From Rhizomucor pusillus (taxonomy: Eukaryota; Mucoromycota; Mucoromycetes; Mucorales; Lichtheimiaceae), in NCBI GenBank assembly GCA_900175165.2, contig FWWN02000635.1:55997-119996 (forward strand): a stretch of DNA of 64,000 nt. Reading direction: 5' to 3'. Below the pieces are notes generated by a model that did not search any database, had not been told where the DNA came from, and was given only the letters and a program-made list of their open reading frames with translations. A program made the position numbers and the translations under genes. Positions 1 to 10,289 of this stretch are shown here, in pieces. Positions within the stretch are counted from its first letter, which is position 1, and the number at the start of each line of letters is the position of its first letter.

Positions 1-53
1 AGTTTTCCCAATACAAGCCATTTTTTACTGACTGTTACACGAATAACACATAG

Positions 54-385
54 GTGCTGATACCATCCTCCAAGTCGATGCTACCAATGGTGGTTTTGAT
101 CCCTTGTACTGGGTTGTCGGCTCCAGAAAGGACACCAAGCAGATCTTTGTCAAGATGGTCAACACTGGCAACTCTAGCGAAACTGTCAACTTCCAATTGC
201 AGAACGCAGCAGTCCACTCTGAAGGTGTCGCACAGACCTTGACCGGCGATTTGGATGCTGAGAACACCAAGGACAAGACTGTCGTCAAACCCGTCGAAAA
301 GACCTTCAAGTTGGCTGGCAAGTCCTCCTTCAGCTACACCTTTGAGGCCAACTCCGTCACCGTTTTGCTCTTGCATGAAATGTAA
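54..385 (+). CDS. Alpha-L-arabinofuranosidase (GH51), C-terminal exon, 5' partial
   Basis: Last exon of a gene entering from the left edge. A splice acceptor (..cacatag) ends at 53 and an open frame runs to the TAA at 383-385. The peptide contains GGFDPLYWVVGSR followed by a beta-sandwich-like tail (VKMVNTGNSSETVNFQL) and ends VTVLLLHEM. This is the layout of the C-terminal beta domain of fungal GH51 alpha-L-arabinofuranosidases, which release terminal arabinose from arabinan and arabinoxylan and are normally secreted. The catalytic domain lies outside the window, so activity cannot be judged. Bases 1-53 are the end of the preceding intron. The family call rests on a tail of about 110 residues; another glycosidase with the same C-terminal domain is possible. 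Confidence 0.7.
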
Positions 386-933
386 TTTATTTCTCTGATA
401 CTCTCTTCCTCTCCTCCACCTACTACACCTTGAAATACTACATTATATATTTATATAAAGTTTTGAAGGCTTCTTCCGCTTGTAATTCTACTATTATGCA
501 ATACAGATCCTACTATTAGCATTAAGTCAACAATCTCCGCGCTTGGGTCCATTATATATACAAAGTTTAGAACTGCTTGCAGATCAATACAACGTAAATA
601 TCCAGTTAATACCAATTACTTCCACGTAAATTATGACCTGTTTCGAATGGCCGGCACGATTAGTTGTATGAAAATTCGACGCATCGCAATAAAAGAATTA
701 CAATAACGGAAGACTTTAACGCAGATACCTAATTACAATTCTATATCATAAAACGTGTTCCTGTAACGGGGGCCGTGTGACGCAAAGATCATTTCAAAAT
801 CCCATCATTACATGGGTTGTCAAGATTTGTCCCAATTTTTATATATATCCGGGATATATATACCCTTCCTCTTTCCGGGCGTACCCTACTGTTATTTTCA
901 ATTCTTATTATCTTTCTTTTTTCAATAAAAAAC
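386..933. other. Intergenic, arabinofuranosidase to GPD1
   Basis: AT-rich spacer between two same-strand genes. It holds the 3' flank of the GH51 gene and the promoter of the glycerol-3-phosphate dehydrogenase gene. No open frame with coding character was found on either strand. Confidence 0.6.
836..864 (+). promoter_or_regulatory. Near-palindromic TATA element upstream of GPD1
   Basis: An AT-rich near inverted repeat (tatatatatcc / gggatatatata) lies about 70-95 bp upstream of the ATG at 934. Its position fits a TATA box or core promoter of the dehydrogenase gene. The palindrome may be incidental; only the position and composition are observed. Confidence 0.35.
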
Positions 934-2474
934 ATGTCAAAGCTCAAAGTAGCCATTATCGGATCAGGAAACTGGCAAGGGCTACGGGCGGGTGTGGTAT
1001 ATTACATTGCACTGCTTACAATTAAATATATAGGGGATCAGCCATTGCTAAGGTGGTCGGCGAGAATGTGCAAAAGCACTCTGCCGCGTTCGAGGAACTT
1101 GTCCGAGTGTGGGTATTCCAAGAACAAATCGATGGTCGAAACTTGACAGATATTATGAATGAAGAACACGAGAACACAAAGTATGAATGAATTCCTGGCC
1201 TACCAAATACCCTCCTCCCATTCTGACACCAGAGTTACTCTCTTTTTTAGGTATCTCCCTGGTGTCAAATTACCTAAAAATTTGAAAGCTATACCGGATG
1301 TCAGAGAAGCAGCGCAAGATGCTGACATACTGCTTTTCGTTCTTCCTCATCAGGCAAGTTGTGATCGTTCAAGCGAAGAAGCTGTGTGTACTGATGATCT
1401 TCAAGTTTGTTTACAAGACCTGCGAGTCGCTGCGAGACGTCATTTCGGGCCAATGCATTGGTATAACGCTGACGAAAGGTCTCGATTTCCGAGAAAATAA
1501 TATCCAGTTATTTTCCGAAGAGATATCAAAAATTCTCAACATTCGGTGCGCTGCATTGAGCGGTGCCAACTTGGCCAATGAGGTAGCCGAAGAGAGATTT
1601 GGAGAGACTACCATCGCAGTCAAGGATCCTAAAGACGGAGAGATATTCTACAAGGTAAAAAGAAGTCAGTGCTAATATATTTATGCAAGGCTGACATTTT
1701 CCTATCTACAAACACAAAGCTCTTCCATACAAAGTACTTTAACGTAGCTGTGATTGAAGACTACACAGGCCTGCAGATCTGCGGTGCTCTGAAGAACGTG
1801 GTCGCATTAGGAGCAGGTTTCTGCGATGGGTTAAAGTAAGGAGGATCGGTTCAATCTTGGATGTATTTTTTTTTACCAATATCTTATTATTTTAGGTACG
1901 GAAACAATACAAAGTCGGCCATGATACGCCGCGGATTGCTTGAAATGAGGAAGTTTGGCAAGACGTTTTTTGGTGGCGTGCATACTGAGACATTCTTTGG
2001 TAAGAAAGGGTGATTTCAGAGTGATGCAGGGATAGCACTGACACAACTATCTGTCTTTATTTTCTAGAATCATGCGGCATCGCCGATCTGATAACCACGT
2101 GCGCTGGCGGACGCAACCGTCGGGTGGCCGAAGCATTCATCAATTCAGACAAGGTGAAGATAATTGTTCATTTTTACGTAGGATTCTATTGCTGACCCAT
2201 GCCGAAACTGGGTAAAAAAAATTAGACAATTGATCAAATCGAACAAGAAATGCTTAATGGTCAGAAACTGCAAGGCGCAACAACTGCGCAGGAGGTACAT
2301 AACTTTTTGGTAGCGAGGAACATGACCAAAGAGTAAGTTCCCTATTTTGCATAAGAAAAGATGGTTACTGAGAGTCAATTCGTCGATGATAGGTTCCCGC
2401 TCATGACAGCCGTGTACAAGGTCGTGTACGAACGTGCCCCGGCAGAGACTATCATAGAGTTTTTACAGACATAA
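934..2474 (+). CDS. GPD1: NAD-dependent glycerol-3-phosphate dehydrogenase (cytosolic)
   Basis: Nine coding exons: 934-974, 1034-1180, 1251-1353, 1406-1654, 1720-1835, 1896-1999, 2068-2153, 2226-2332, 2393-2474. They give 344 residues, the normal length. The enzyme reduces dihydroxyacetone phosphate to glycerol-3-phosphate with NADH, feeding glycerol and lipid synthesis and redox balance. Visible motifs are the dinucleotide-binding GSGNWGSAIAK near the N-terminus, FVLPHQ, the TLTKG strand, [11 protein letters not shown], the catalytic-lysine block [16 protein letters not shown], and [14 protein letters not shown]. All exon phases join cleanly. Introns 1 (975-1033, GCAAGG donor) and 3 (1354-1405, GCAAGT donor) are GC-AG. 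No peroxisomal or mitochondrial extension is visible at the N-terminus, so a cytosolic enzyme is inferred. Confidence 0.95.
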
Positions 2475-2603
2475 GACGAGGCAAATTTTAGATTGTAAAT
2501 GGGTGATTATTCACGCGTGCATCTCTATCGGAATGCAAATAAAACCGAGCTAGATGTGGAAGTCAGTATGTCCCAGATCGGATTATCCCATTTTTACCAC
2601 ATA

Positions 2604-3980
2604 ATGGCATTCCGTTTCCGGCCCTCGTTGCTGGCAACGCGCAATGTGCGTACAAGCTTCAACGCGCAACAGTACCTTGCCAGCACTACGCGCCGTATCC
2701 AACCTGCGTTCGCACTTCAGTCTCTGCGGTGTCGTTCCACAGCTGGTAACGGAGCACAAAGCGGTGCAGCTGAGACCCGCACAATCACAATCCCAACTCT
2801 GCCCAAAGTCCTGATCGGATTGGCACTCGCATGTCTTACTGTTGGATTGTACGAATACCTTGTGTCCGACATTCAAAAGTATCCTCCGGATATCCGGCAA
2901 GCGCTGCGCAAGGCCCTTTACTACCAGCATAACGGCAAAGATCTGAATTCGTCAGTCAAGTACTTTCGCGAGGCTCTACAGCTCGCGCTCGAGTCGTCCG
3001 AGATGGAGCGAGACGGTGCACCTTTGACGGGTATCATGATCCAACTCGGTGCACTGCTTGAGTCTATGGGCAGGCTCCCAGAAGCTCGGCAGACGTTGAC
3101 GCTCGCGCTTCGTCACCTTGCAGGATTCGAAAACGACCGCGACAGCCCGTCCAACAAACCAGACAGCGCATTTTTCGATTTGGATGTGGGTCAACTGCCA
3201 CCTGCCACGCAAAAGAAACTCGTCGGTATTGCACAAAAGTTGGGCGATATCAATGCAAGCATGAAACGCGACGAGGATGCAGAGAAATGGTATACGTGGT
3301 CGGTCGAACATTTGCTCAAGATCTCGTCAAAACCTGTATCGCCCTACGGAGACTCGGACCAGATCATATTTGATAAAGAACACATGCCCAAATGGTTGAC
3401 GGAAACAGAAATGGGTGCTGCGTTGGAAGCACTTGGTGGATTCTATGCAGAGCGAAACAAACCAAGGTTAGCAGCAGCAGCAGTTTTCTAAAATATGTCG
3501 TAGCCGCTAAACGAGGAATACTACTAGCTATGCAATTCATCTGTATCTCAGAGCTTTAACACTTTCGGGCGCACAGAATTGTCACTCGACGGTGATAATG
3601 AATAACTTGAGTGAAGCCTTTGCTTCAATGGGCAGAGTGGACGAAGCAAAGCAGTGGGCAGAGCGAGGATTAGAGCTTGCAGAGAATCCAAACACTGCAA
3701 AAATCGACAATGACGCTCCTGTTTGCAATGAATCGTACGGTGTCCTCCTGTACAATATGGGCATTCTGCTGGAGGTGGGGTTTCTAACAGGAAAAGTATT
3801 TTTGTTTGTTACTGACTTAAGTCTTTCTTCCACCGTGAATAACAGCAAACGGATGACAAGAATGGCGCCATTGCATACTATGAAAAGGCCCGCAACCACG
3901 GCCGTCAGTACAAACTCTTAGAATGCATTCAACAATCGAATCTTGCATTGCGTAGACTGCAACAACAACAACAACAATAA
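2604..3980 (+). CDS. Mgr3-like mitochondrial TPR protein (i-AAA protease adaptor)
   Basis: Three exons (2604-3466, 3528-3774, 3846-3980) give 414 residues. The first ~60 residues are rich in Arg, Ser and Ala and lack acidic residues, as in a mitochondrial presequence. One membrane segment follows at about residues 68-87 (LIGLALACLTVGLYEYL). The rest is helical repeat with TPR signatures (LGALLESMGRLPEARQTL; LSEAFASMGRVDEAKQWAERGL). This matches yeast Mgr3, an inner-membrane adaptor that presents substrates to the Yme1 i-AAA protease. The ATG at 2604 was chosen because it starts the presequence; an in-frame upstream GTG/TTG context has no such character. The protein ends in six glutamines encoded by a CAA repeat that runs straight into a TAA repeat, which supplies the stop. 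The specific Mgr3 role is inferred. Confidence 0.8.
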
Positions 3981-3991
3981 TAATAATAATA
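3960..3991 (+). repeat. Trinucleotide microsatellite (CAA)n-(TAA)n
   Basis: Six CAA units are followed by TAA/TAAT units. The first half encodes the C-terminal polyQ of the Mgr3-like protein and the second half supplies its stop codon. Confidence 0.9.
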
Positions 3992-4115
3992 ATAGTAACA
4001 ACATTCGCCATAATTTAATTGTTACAATTATAATGAAACAATGCGACAGTTGCCGGAAATTATTGCGTTTCTTTTCTCTTCTTCTTCCAGTTTTGGATCC
4101 ATATAGTCAGCATCG

Positions 4116-5312
4116 ATGTCTTCATCGCTGGCTGTGCAGGTAGTATCCGGAATGACGATTCTAGGAATGCTCCTTGGATTCGTCTCGGTCTTTACCGTGC
4201 TGGTCATACCTATTCACACGCAGTTGGAATACTGGTATTCGGATTTTATTGACTGGCTCGGATGCTCAGAATACTGCTACTATGTACGCAATCAGAGATC
4301 TCCTCCTTCGTTTATGTGTAAACTTTTCTCCCAGCCGACGCATTACGATGATATTCATTCACCGTTCTGTGTAATACATTTCATGGTCAATACCGCGATT
4401 GCCGTATCAGTTACTGAATTTTGCATTCGTCGAGTCAGAAAAAAGAAGGTTTCTATCTGACCCATTTTCTCGATTACTGTACATGCTAATTCAAGACAAC
4501 GTATGTAGGTGAATGCAACGCAAGGAGCGAGATCAGATAGCAGGACGAAGAATAGGGAAGCAATATTCCGTGATAAAGCTCGGCCATTCTCAAGCACCAA
4601 GCCTTTGAAGAAACGAGATTTCCGCAGCTATAGCAGCAGGAACAATGACCAGAAGCAGAAAGAATTAGATGACAGCCGCGCTGGTGAAACCGGGATGCAA
4701 TGCGATGCAATGTTATTCCCAATCGACGACGCACAAAGAAAAAGCTTATTTCTTACAAGAAATTCTCCGGATGGGCTTGCTGAACGCGACAACACGAATA
4801 TTTATGTGGCACGTGATATCCGTCTGCGAGGAGGAGATACGATCGTGCTTTCTGATGGACAGTGCAGAAACAAGCGAAAAGAAAAGAACAACGACTATGG
4901 CGTCGCAGTAAGCAGCAATGGTAGTGATGGTAGAAACAGCGACGAAGATGAAGAAGGTCTGGCGTCCGACAGTACACTTGCACCCACGGAGGATGATCTA
5001 GCGTTACCAGACACTGATACGAAAAAGCCAGATCTTGCTATCGAATCTGTGGGGAACCTCCAGATCATCGCTCGCAGTGAATCGACGTTGCTGCAACAAC
5101 TGCTCGACCATCCTGTCGACTGGGACACAAAGAATCGAGGAGCAACAGTTTATAGCAATATGAATCGGCATGCATTCTTATTTTTCACCTCAACAAATAA
5201 CAGGGAGAGGAATCGATGGGCTGCAATATTCTCTGAACAGCGACGCTTTCCTCAATATAATAACTGCCAGAAGCAGCAGCAAAAGACTACTGCATCGCCG
5301 CCACCATCTTGA
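4116..5312 (+). CDS. Orphan membrane protein, function unknown
   Basis: Two exons (4116-4448, 4509-5312) joined by a 60-nt intron with a GCTAATT-like branch point and TGTAG acceptor give 378 residues. Two hydrophobic segments lie near the N-terminus: about residues 8-32 (MTILGMLLGFVSVFTVLVIPI) and about 87-105 (HFMVNTAIAVSVTEF). They are followed by a basic stop-transfer stretch (RRVRKKK). The rest is a long hydrophilic, low-complexity tail rich in Ser, Asp and Glu, ending in Q-runs and PPPS. The topology suggests two membrane passes with a large soluble C-terminus. I do not recognise the family. The donor (GTTTCT) is weak, so the protein could instead stop shortly after it at 4460. Confidence 0.5.
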
Positions 5313-5467
5313 CACTTTAGCATAAATTTAAAGTTACAATCCTGTGAAAATACAATACATCTTTTTACTTATTGTATCAATCAAAGCAAACAGAAAAGAG
5401 AAATAAGATGAGGGAATGTGTGTGTTTGAAGCGGAGGTTATACATGGGAGCGCACATTGGATAACGT

Positions 5468-7787
5468 TTACAGGTAGAACAAGGTTGGGTTCTTGACAGT
5501 GAACTTGAGGTACGCATTCAAGCCCACTGCAAATAAAAGTGCAAAGCAGATGATGGTGGGTCCAATCGTGTCATCGTATGGTCCAGGAGCTCTCGCGCAA
5601 ATCAGTTCGCGTCGACGATAGTACAAGCCCGTTCCGTATACGAGCGTCGAGAGCGAAACGAGGGTATAGACAACGCCGCTGATCTTGCCGACAGCGTCGC
5701 CAGAGTTGAACAATGCAATGGAAAAGGTAACAAGCATACTGCCGAATGACATCCACGAGAAATACGTGCGCTCATTTGCAAAGAACACCTTCGGCTCCAC
5801 TCGAAGCGGTGTAACAATCTTCTTTGGTACCTTGACACCTGTTGGCAGCTGCACTGGTTCTCGCTGAGGCTCTGGCTCGCTACCACCGAACAATCTCCTT
5901 GGTATCTCCTTGAGGTAGTCTACCCATGTCTCCCGCTCCTCCTCTTCAGCTCCGGGGTAGCGAGAGCTTCCGTTCATACCAGTGTAAGACGGGAGCTGGT
6001 TTGAGCTGCTGCCCAAGAGTGAGGTACGTTCGGTCGCCTGCGAGGATTTTCTGCGTGCTTCTTCCTCAATAGACAGTGTATCAGCTCTCTTCTTGCCTTT
6101 ATCTTGTTGTTGCTGCTGCTGCTGTTTTTTGGAAGCAGACGAGGATTGCGACGGGACTAGAGTGAGCTGCTGCAAGTCATCGTCAACGGAAGCAAGCCAG
6201 TAAGGCAAAAGCGCGACTCTTGTGTCAAACAAGATAGCCATGCCGTGCACGAATTTGCTAAACTGCAGAGCCTGCTCAAGCAAGCCGCTCTCCTCCAAAT
6301 CTGTGATCCACTCTGGCTCCTCTTCACCTTGGCTCATTAGAAGCTTGATCTCAAATGTTGCATAAGGATAACGGTTGACATCACTGTCGGGTTTGACGTT
6401 CCTAAATGGATAGTCGATATCGGCGTCTGATCGAAGCCATTCTCCATCTCTTCGACGGACGGTGCTGTCATCCTGGAAGAGACCAGAGTCCTCGCGGATA
6501 AAGCAGAGATCTGTATCTAAGGCCATACGCACCCGGTTATCTCCCGGGATCTGGAATGCAGTGCGCTTGTAGTAAGTCCGAAGTACTTTAAAATGCAAAT
6601 ATCAATACCACAGATAATCATATTTCGTCAAGAAAGAAAACTCACCTGGTTGCAGTCCTTTTTGCGTGATAAGTTGCTGCACCTCTGTTGCCAGATTTTC
6701 AAACTTTTCAACATCTTGGTCAGAGATACCCGCGCTCTTTCTCATTTTTTCCGCCGTCTTTTTGATAAAGGTATTGTCACCAGCGATGTAGCCAGAGACA
6801 TACTTATCCTTGATTGTAAATCGGTCAGTGAGTTCACCACGGTTTTCCTCAGCCAGCGTTCGTCGCTCGACGGTGATGGATGCGTTTTTCTTTGCGCTGC
6901 CGTACCATCGCAGTCTGATAATCTGCGAGCCAGATGTCTGTTCAACGCGCTCGTTGTACAGATCGAGACTCGAGTTATCGAGGTAGAGGGATGAGACGGG
7001 AGGGTCAAGGTCATCTTTTCGAGCGGACTTGTCACGATAGACCAGCGCTGGCAAATGTCGAAGCACATACGTCTTGAGCTCCAATACGTTATCCACATGT
7101 ACAAAGAACCGTTTTACAACGATTCTTCGGGTACCATCCAATTGTGTGCTGACCAAATTTTGCTTTTTTGAGCTGGGTGTCTTGAAGGACATGACCTTGC
7201 CTCCCTGACGGGCCTTGCTAAACAACTCGGATAATTTCATCAGCAGAGGATCGTCATCCTGCTTCCAAAACGGACACTGGTTCAAGCGAACCATGAACAT
7301 GGGACGCAGAATATAGTTGGTGTGCCGATCGTGTTTCTTTACAATCTTTAAAAATCCTGTATAATTGAGCCGAGAGAAACGGGCAAGTCGGTTCACATCA
7401 TCGGCGATAGCATTGATGCTTTCTTGCACTTTGCCCATTTCTTCCTCCGATGTGTCCTGTCCTTTCTTGGATAGTTTCTCGAGTTCTTGGTCCCAGTGGT
7501 CAATGCGGCTCGTGATATCATATAGCCTTTCCTGATGGAACGCATACACCTAACGTAGCATAGCAAGTAAGCAAAATACTTGTCTGTGAACACTTGCAGC
7601 AGCAATAGCAGCGTAGTACCTTTTCCAAGTTATTATCCAAAGCTTCAACAAACTCGGTCTCATCCTTTTCAGAAAAAGGCTTATCACGCTCTGCTTTTCG
7701 AAGTTTCTTCTTGAGACCGTCGTAGTCAATGTAGTATGACCGCCATTCAGGGTATGTTGCGTCCTTGAGCTGCGATCCAAACTTCAT
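5468..7787 (-). CDS. SPX-VTC vacuolar transporter chaperone subunit (polyphosphate synthesis)
   Basis: Three exons (7787-7620, 7549-6646, 6585-5468) give 729 residues. Order: SPX domain (start MKFGSQLKDATYPEWRSYYI, KFSRLNYTGF-type helix, KKHDRHT) that senses inositol pyrophosphates; VTC tunnel domain (LYLDNSSLDLYNERVE, IRLRWYG, VERRT, YKRTAFQIPGDNRVRM, YPYATFEIK, SKFVHG); linker with a seven-Gln run; and C-terminal DUF202 membrane domain (FFANERTYFSWMSFGSML, three helices). This is the full VTC2/3/4 architecture. The complex makes polyphosphate at the vacuole membrane. By my memory of yeast Vtc4, two active-site lysines (in KYWVH and VERKT) are Arg here, so this may be a Vtc2/3-type accessory subunit rather than the polymerase. 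The exon joins are exact. Confidence 0.93.
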
Positions 7788-8642
7788 TGTGGGCGATCGA
7801 AGACAGAAAAAGTGCCGATCGCAAAAAGAACAACAAGCTTAAAGAGAGAGAAAGAGAAAAAAATACCACAATACTGATTGAAATGCTGGCCTCCAAAAGA
7901 AGGTTCCCAAGACGCAGAAGCAGTAGCGCCCAGCTCCGCTTTCCTTTTGCGCGCGCGCACACACAGAGCATAATGTAACTTTTGAGCTAATGCAAGGAAG
8001 CATATCCAATCATTGCTCATGCAATGCATATGTATTCTGTTGACATCCTTGCAACCCTTTCCACCGCCTTCACATACCTGTCAACGCATGGTCATGTAAT
8101 GAAGACGGCACCGTGCGTCGTTACACAGGATCGAGCGCACAATCCAATCAAGTTTCAATACAAAGTCGCGTGGCATGGAGTTGACATTGGTCTTAATGTC
8201 CGCTGAAGAGATTGGGTGATATAACACTGCTTTTCCTGATGAAAGGCATACACCTACATATAGCATAGCTAGGATTTTTACACCCTAAGTCTGTGAGTGC
8301 TGTGATCCTTGCAGCAGCAGTGACAAGTCATATGCCAATGCCATCAATATTGTTCGCTCAAGCCAGGTGGATACGACATGTATCTGAGAGAACCGAACGT
8401 CATCATCGCGAAAATGCAAAAATGCAGGAAACACGGGTATGTTGCAGTTGTTTTCGAATTCATCTTTTTCCCCTTGGAGATAATAACGCTCTTTTTATTA
8501 AGTCGCTATGATGCGCTTGGCTATTGAAATTTTATAGTCCATGGGAATTTGCTTCTGACAGACAGTAGTTAGTCACCCTTGGACAGACAATAACTGCCTA
8601 TGTAGTTGATGAGGATATGGTTTACGGCACAAAGGCATGCTT
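7788..8642. other. Intergenic, between VTC gene and OTU element
   Basis: Contains the VTC promoter (a purine-rich tract around 7840-7865) and, at 8231-8330, a decayed copy of the VTC intron-1 region that is listed separately. No intact gene is seen. Confidence 0.6.
8231..8330 (-). pseudogene. Relic duplication of VTC exon 2 start and intron 1
   Basis: This segment resembles 7525-7612 in the neighbouring VTC gene, in the same orientation. A core of 25 positions (tttcctgatgaaaggcatacaccta) differs from the parent by about three bases. Further matched blocks follow in the same order (tagcatagc; tctgtga; cttgcagcagca). It therefore covers the exon 2 start, the intron acceptor and most of intron 1. 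The flanks diverge quickly. This indicates a local duplication that has decayed, or an old tandem VTC copy of which little survives. Confidence 0.65.
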
Positions 8643-9995
8643 TCAATAAAAAATTTTTATAAGAGATCCATTAATGCTATATGACAACGGTAAAAGCAAG
8701 ACAGATTCTTTGTACTCCATCCTTCCTTTGATCAAGTACATATAATAAATAGGAGGGACCTTCGTATTTATAAGCACTTCGAGATCCTCTCCGTCATATC
8801 TTTTTCCGCGGGATTTCCTTCGGACACGATATTTAAGCCCAGCGAGCATAAGTCCTCGGACACATCCTCGGACGTACATGTAATAATCATTCGAAATAAT
8901 CTAGCGTATTTCTGTAGATGTCATATCAATTCATAATCTACAAGCTGTTTTGAATTTGATCATAATTTTAGGATATAGATATATGTTTTAAAGGAAACCT
9001 TATACCTGCTGTGATGGATCCAAGATATCTTCAAGTTCTACCTGCTCCATCGGGTCTTCCTTAGGATAATGTTCTAGAAGAAGTTTTGTAAACATATCCA
9101 TTTGCTTCGCAAAGCCGATGCTCCCAGCAAAGCCATCCTTAGTTGCATGTCTTCTCCAAGACTTGATTTGAGGAATCGTTGCATCCATGGTTAAGCGAAC
9201 ATTTACATAATGCGCTGAATGCCTCATCAGCAACAAAGATACTGGAGAATTGCTGTTCGGGGGAGCGTTATCGGGAAGAAAGGTATACGAGTCCAGGGCA
9301 GAGAAAAAATGAATTGGTCGCTTGTACGTATTTGCCAGAACGTAACCCGAGAGTGGCATAGGCACCCAGTGCTCAGCCACATGGACCATACCACTGTAAG
9401 GAGCTTGTAAACCGGAAAGTCGAGTATAATGCTTTGGACGGCTTGTAAGTTCCTGCAGACACTGAAGCCGAACGTTCCTCCAGGCATCCTCAGGTTCCTC
9501 GAGGCCGAGCGCAAATGCACGGTATCCGCAGTTACCATCCACCTTTACAGCAGTAGCAGAAGATACGTAATTTACCGTGAACTTACGCAAATCATGCTGA
9601 CGGGCAGTTTCATATATAAATACAGGCAGCGAGGAGCTATAAAACAAATGAAAAGAATTGAGTGCATGTATTAAAAAGACTTCAGTTTCTTGAATAACGC
9701 TTACTGGGATGGTGGATTTACAATAAGTCGTAGCTCTTTGAATGGACGTCTATTCTCTTCTGATTGCGAGTTTTTTATGATGCTCTTCCTGATTTTTTTT
9801 CGTCAGACCGGTCTGCAAAACATTTTGAGAATTCAATCGTCTACGCTTTCGATCAAGCGTTTCTTGTTCTCGTATCTGCTTGTCTAGTAGGTCGTTCGGA
9901 CACCCCGAGATCTCGCCATATACGATCGGGACACCCCGCTTACCGTAGCTTCTGTATGCTTTGCACAGCCTTTTAAATGTAATGAGCGGCTCCAT
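8643..9995 (-). CDS. OTU-type cysteine protease of a Mutator-like element (C-terminal part, frameshifted)
   Basis: The best-preserved part is 9637-9005. It has an OTU domain with the catalytic block VDGNCGYRAFA and a C-terminal HSAHYVNVRL carrying the likely catalytic His, so the Cys-His pair is intact. An upstream segment 9995-9750 (MEPLITFKRLCKAYRSYG...) leads towards it. The frame is lost at an eight-base homopolymer (9793-9800), after which another frame (RRPFKELRLIVNPPS) continues to a GTAAGC donor, and a TTTTATAG acceptor restarts at 9637. A possible last exon (about 8900-8643) follows a GTATAAG donor at 9004. OTU proteases remove ubiquitin-type modifiers. Fusion to or adjacency with MULE transposases is known. 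The remaining transposase relic lies immediately upstream. Confidence 0.6.
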
Positions 9996-10289
9996 TTCTA
10001 ATAATAACTGGTGTGTCCCAAGCCGTTCACAGCAGTGGGTTGTCCGTAAGTTCCTTCAAGTTGAAGGCACTAGAAACCATTCAGTGCCTTATGCTGCAAC
10101 GGTTGTTATGCTTGAATGTTGATCCGATAGTAATAGGAACAATAATATTTATATAATGATAACAATGATCGTGCTATCAGTCAACCAGGATGACGTCTCT
10201 AAAATTTCCAGCATCCTTTTCAGGCATTTTAATTGATAACATGCGCCAAATGCTCTTGCAATGCTTACGGGTAGTGGCCCCAACCTACA

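Noticed and set aside
1159..1500. Alternative open frame within GPD1
   Set aside because: It arises by reading through two introns; the nine-exon model accounts for the full enzyme.
8643..8879. Independent small gene on the minus strand
   Set aside because: More likely the last exon or 3' debris of the OTU element, since a donor at 9004 and an in-phase acceptor near 8905 link them.
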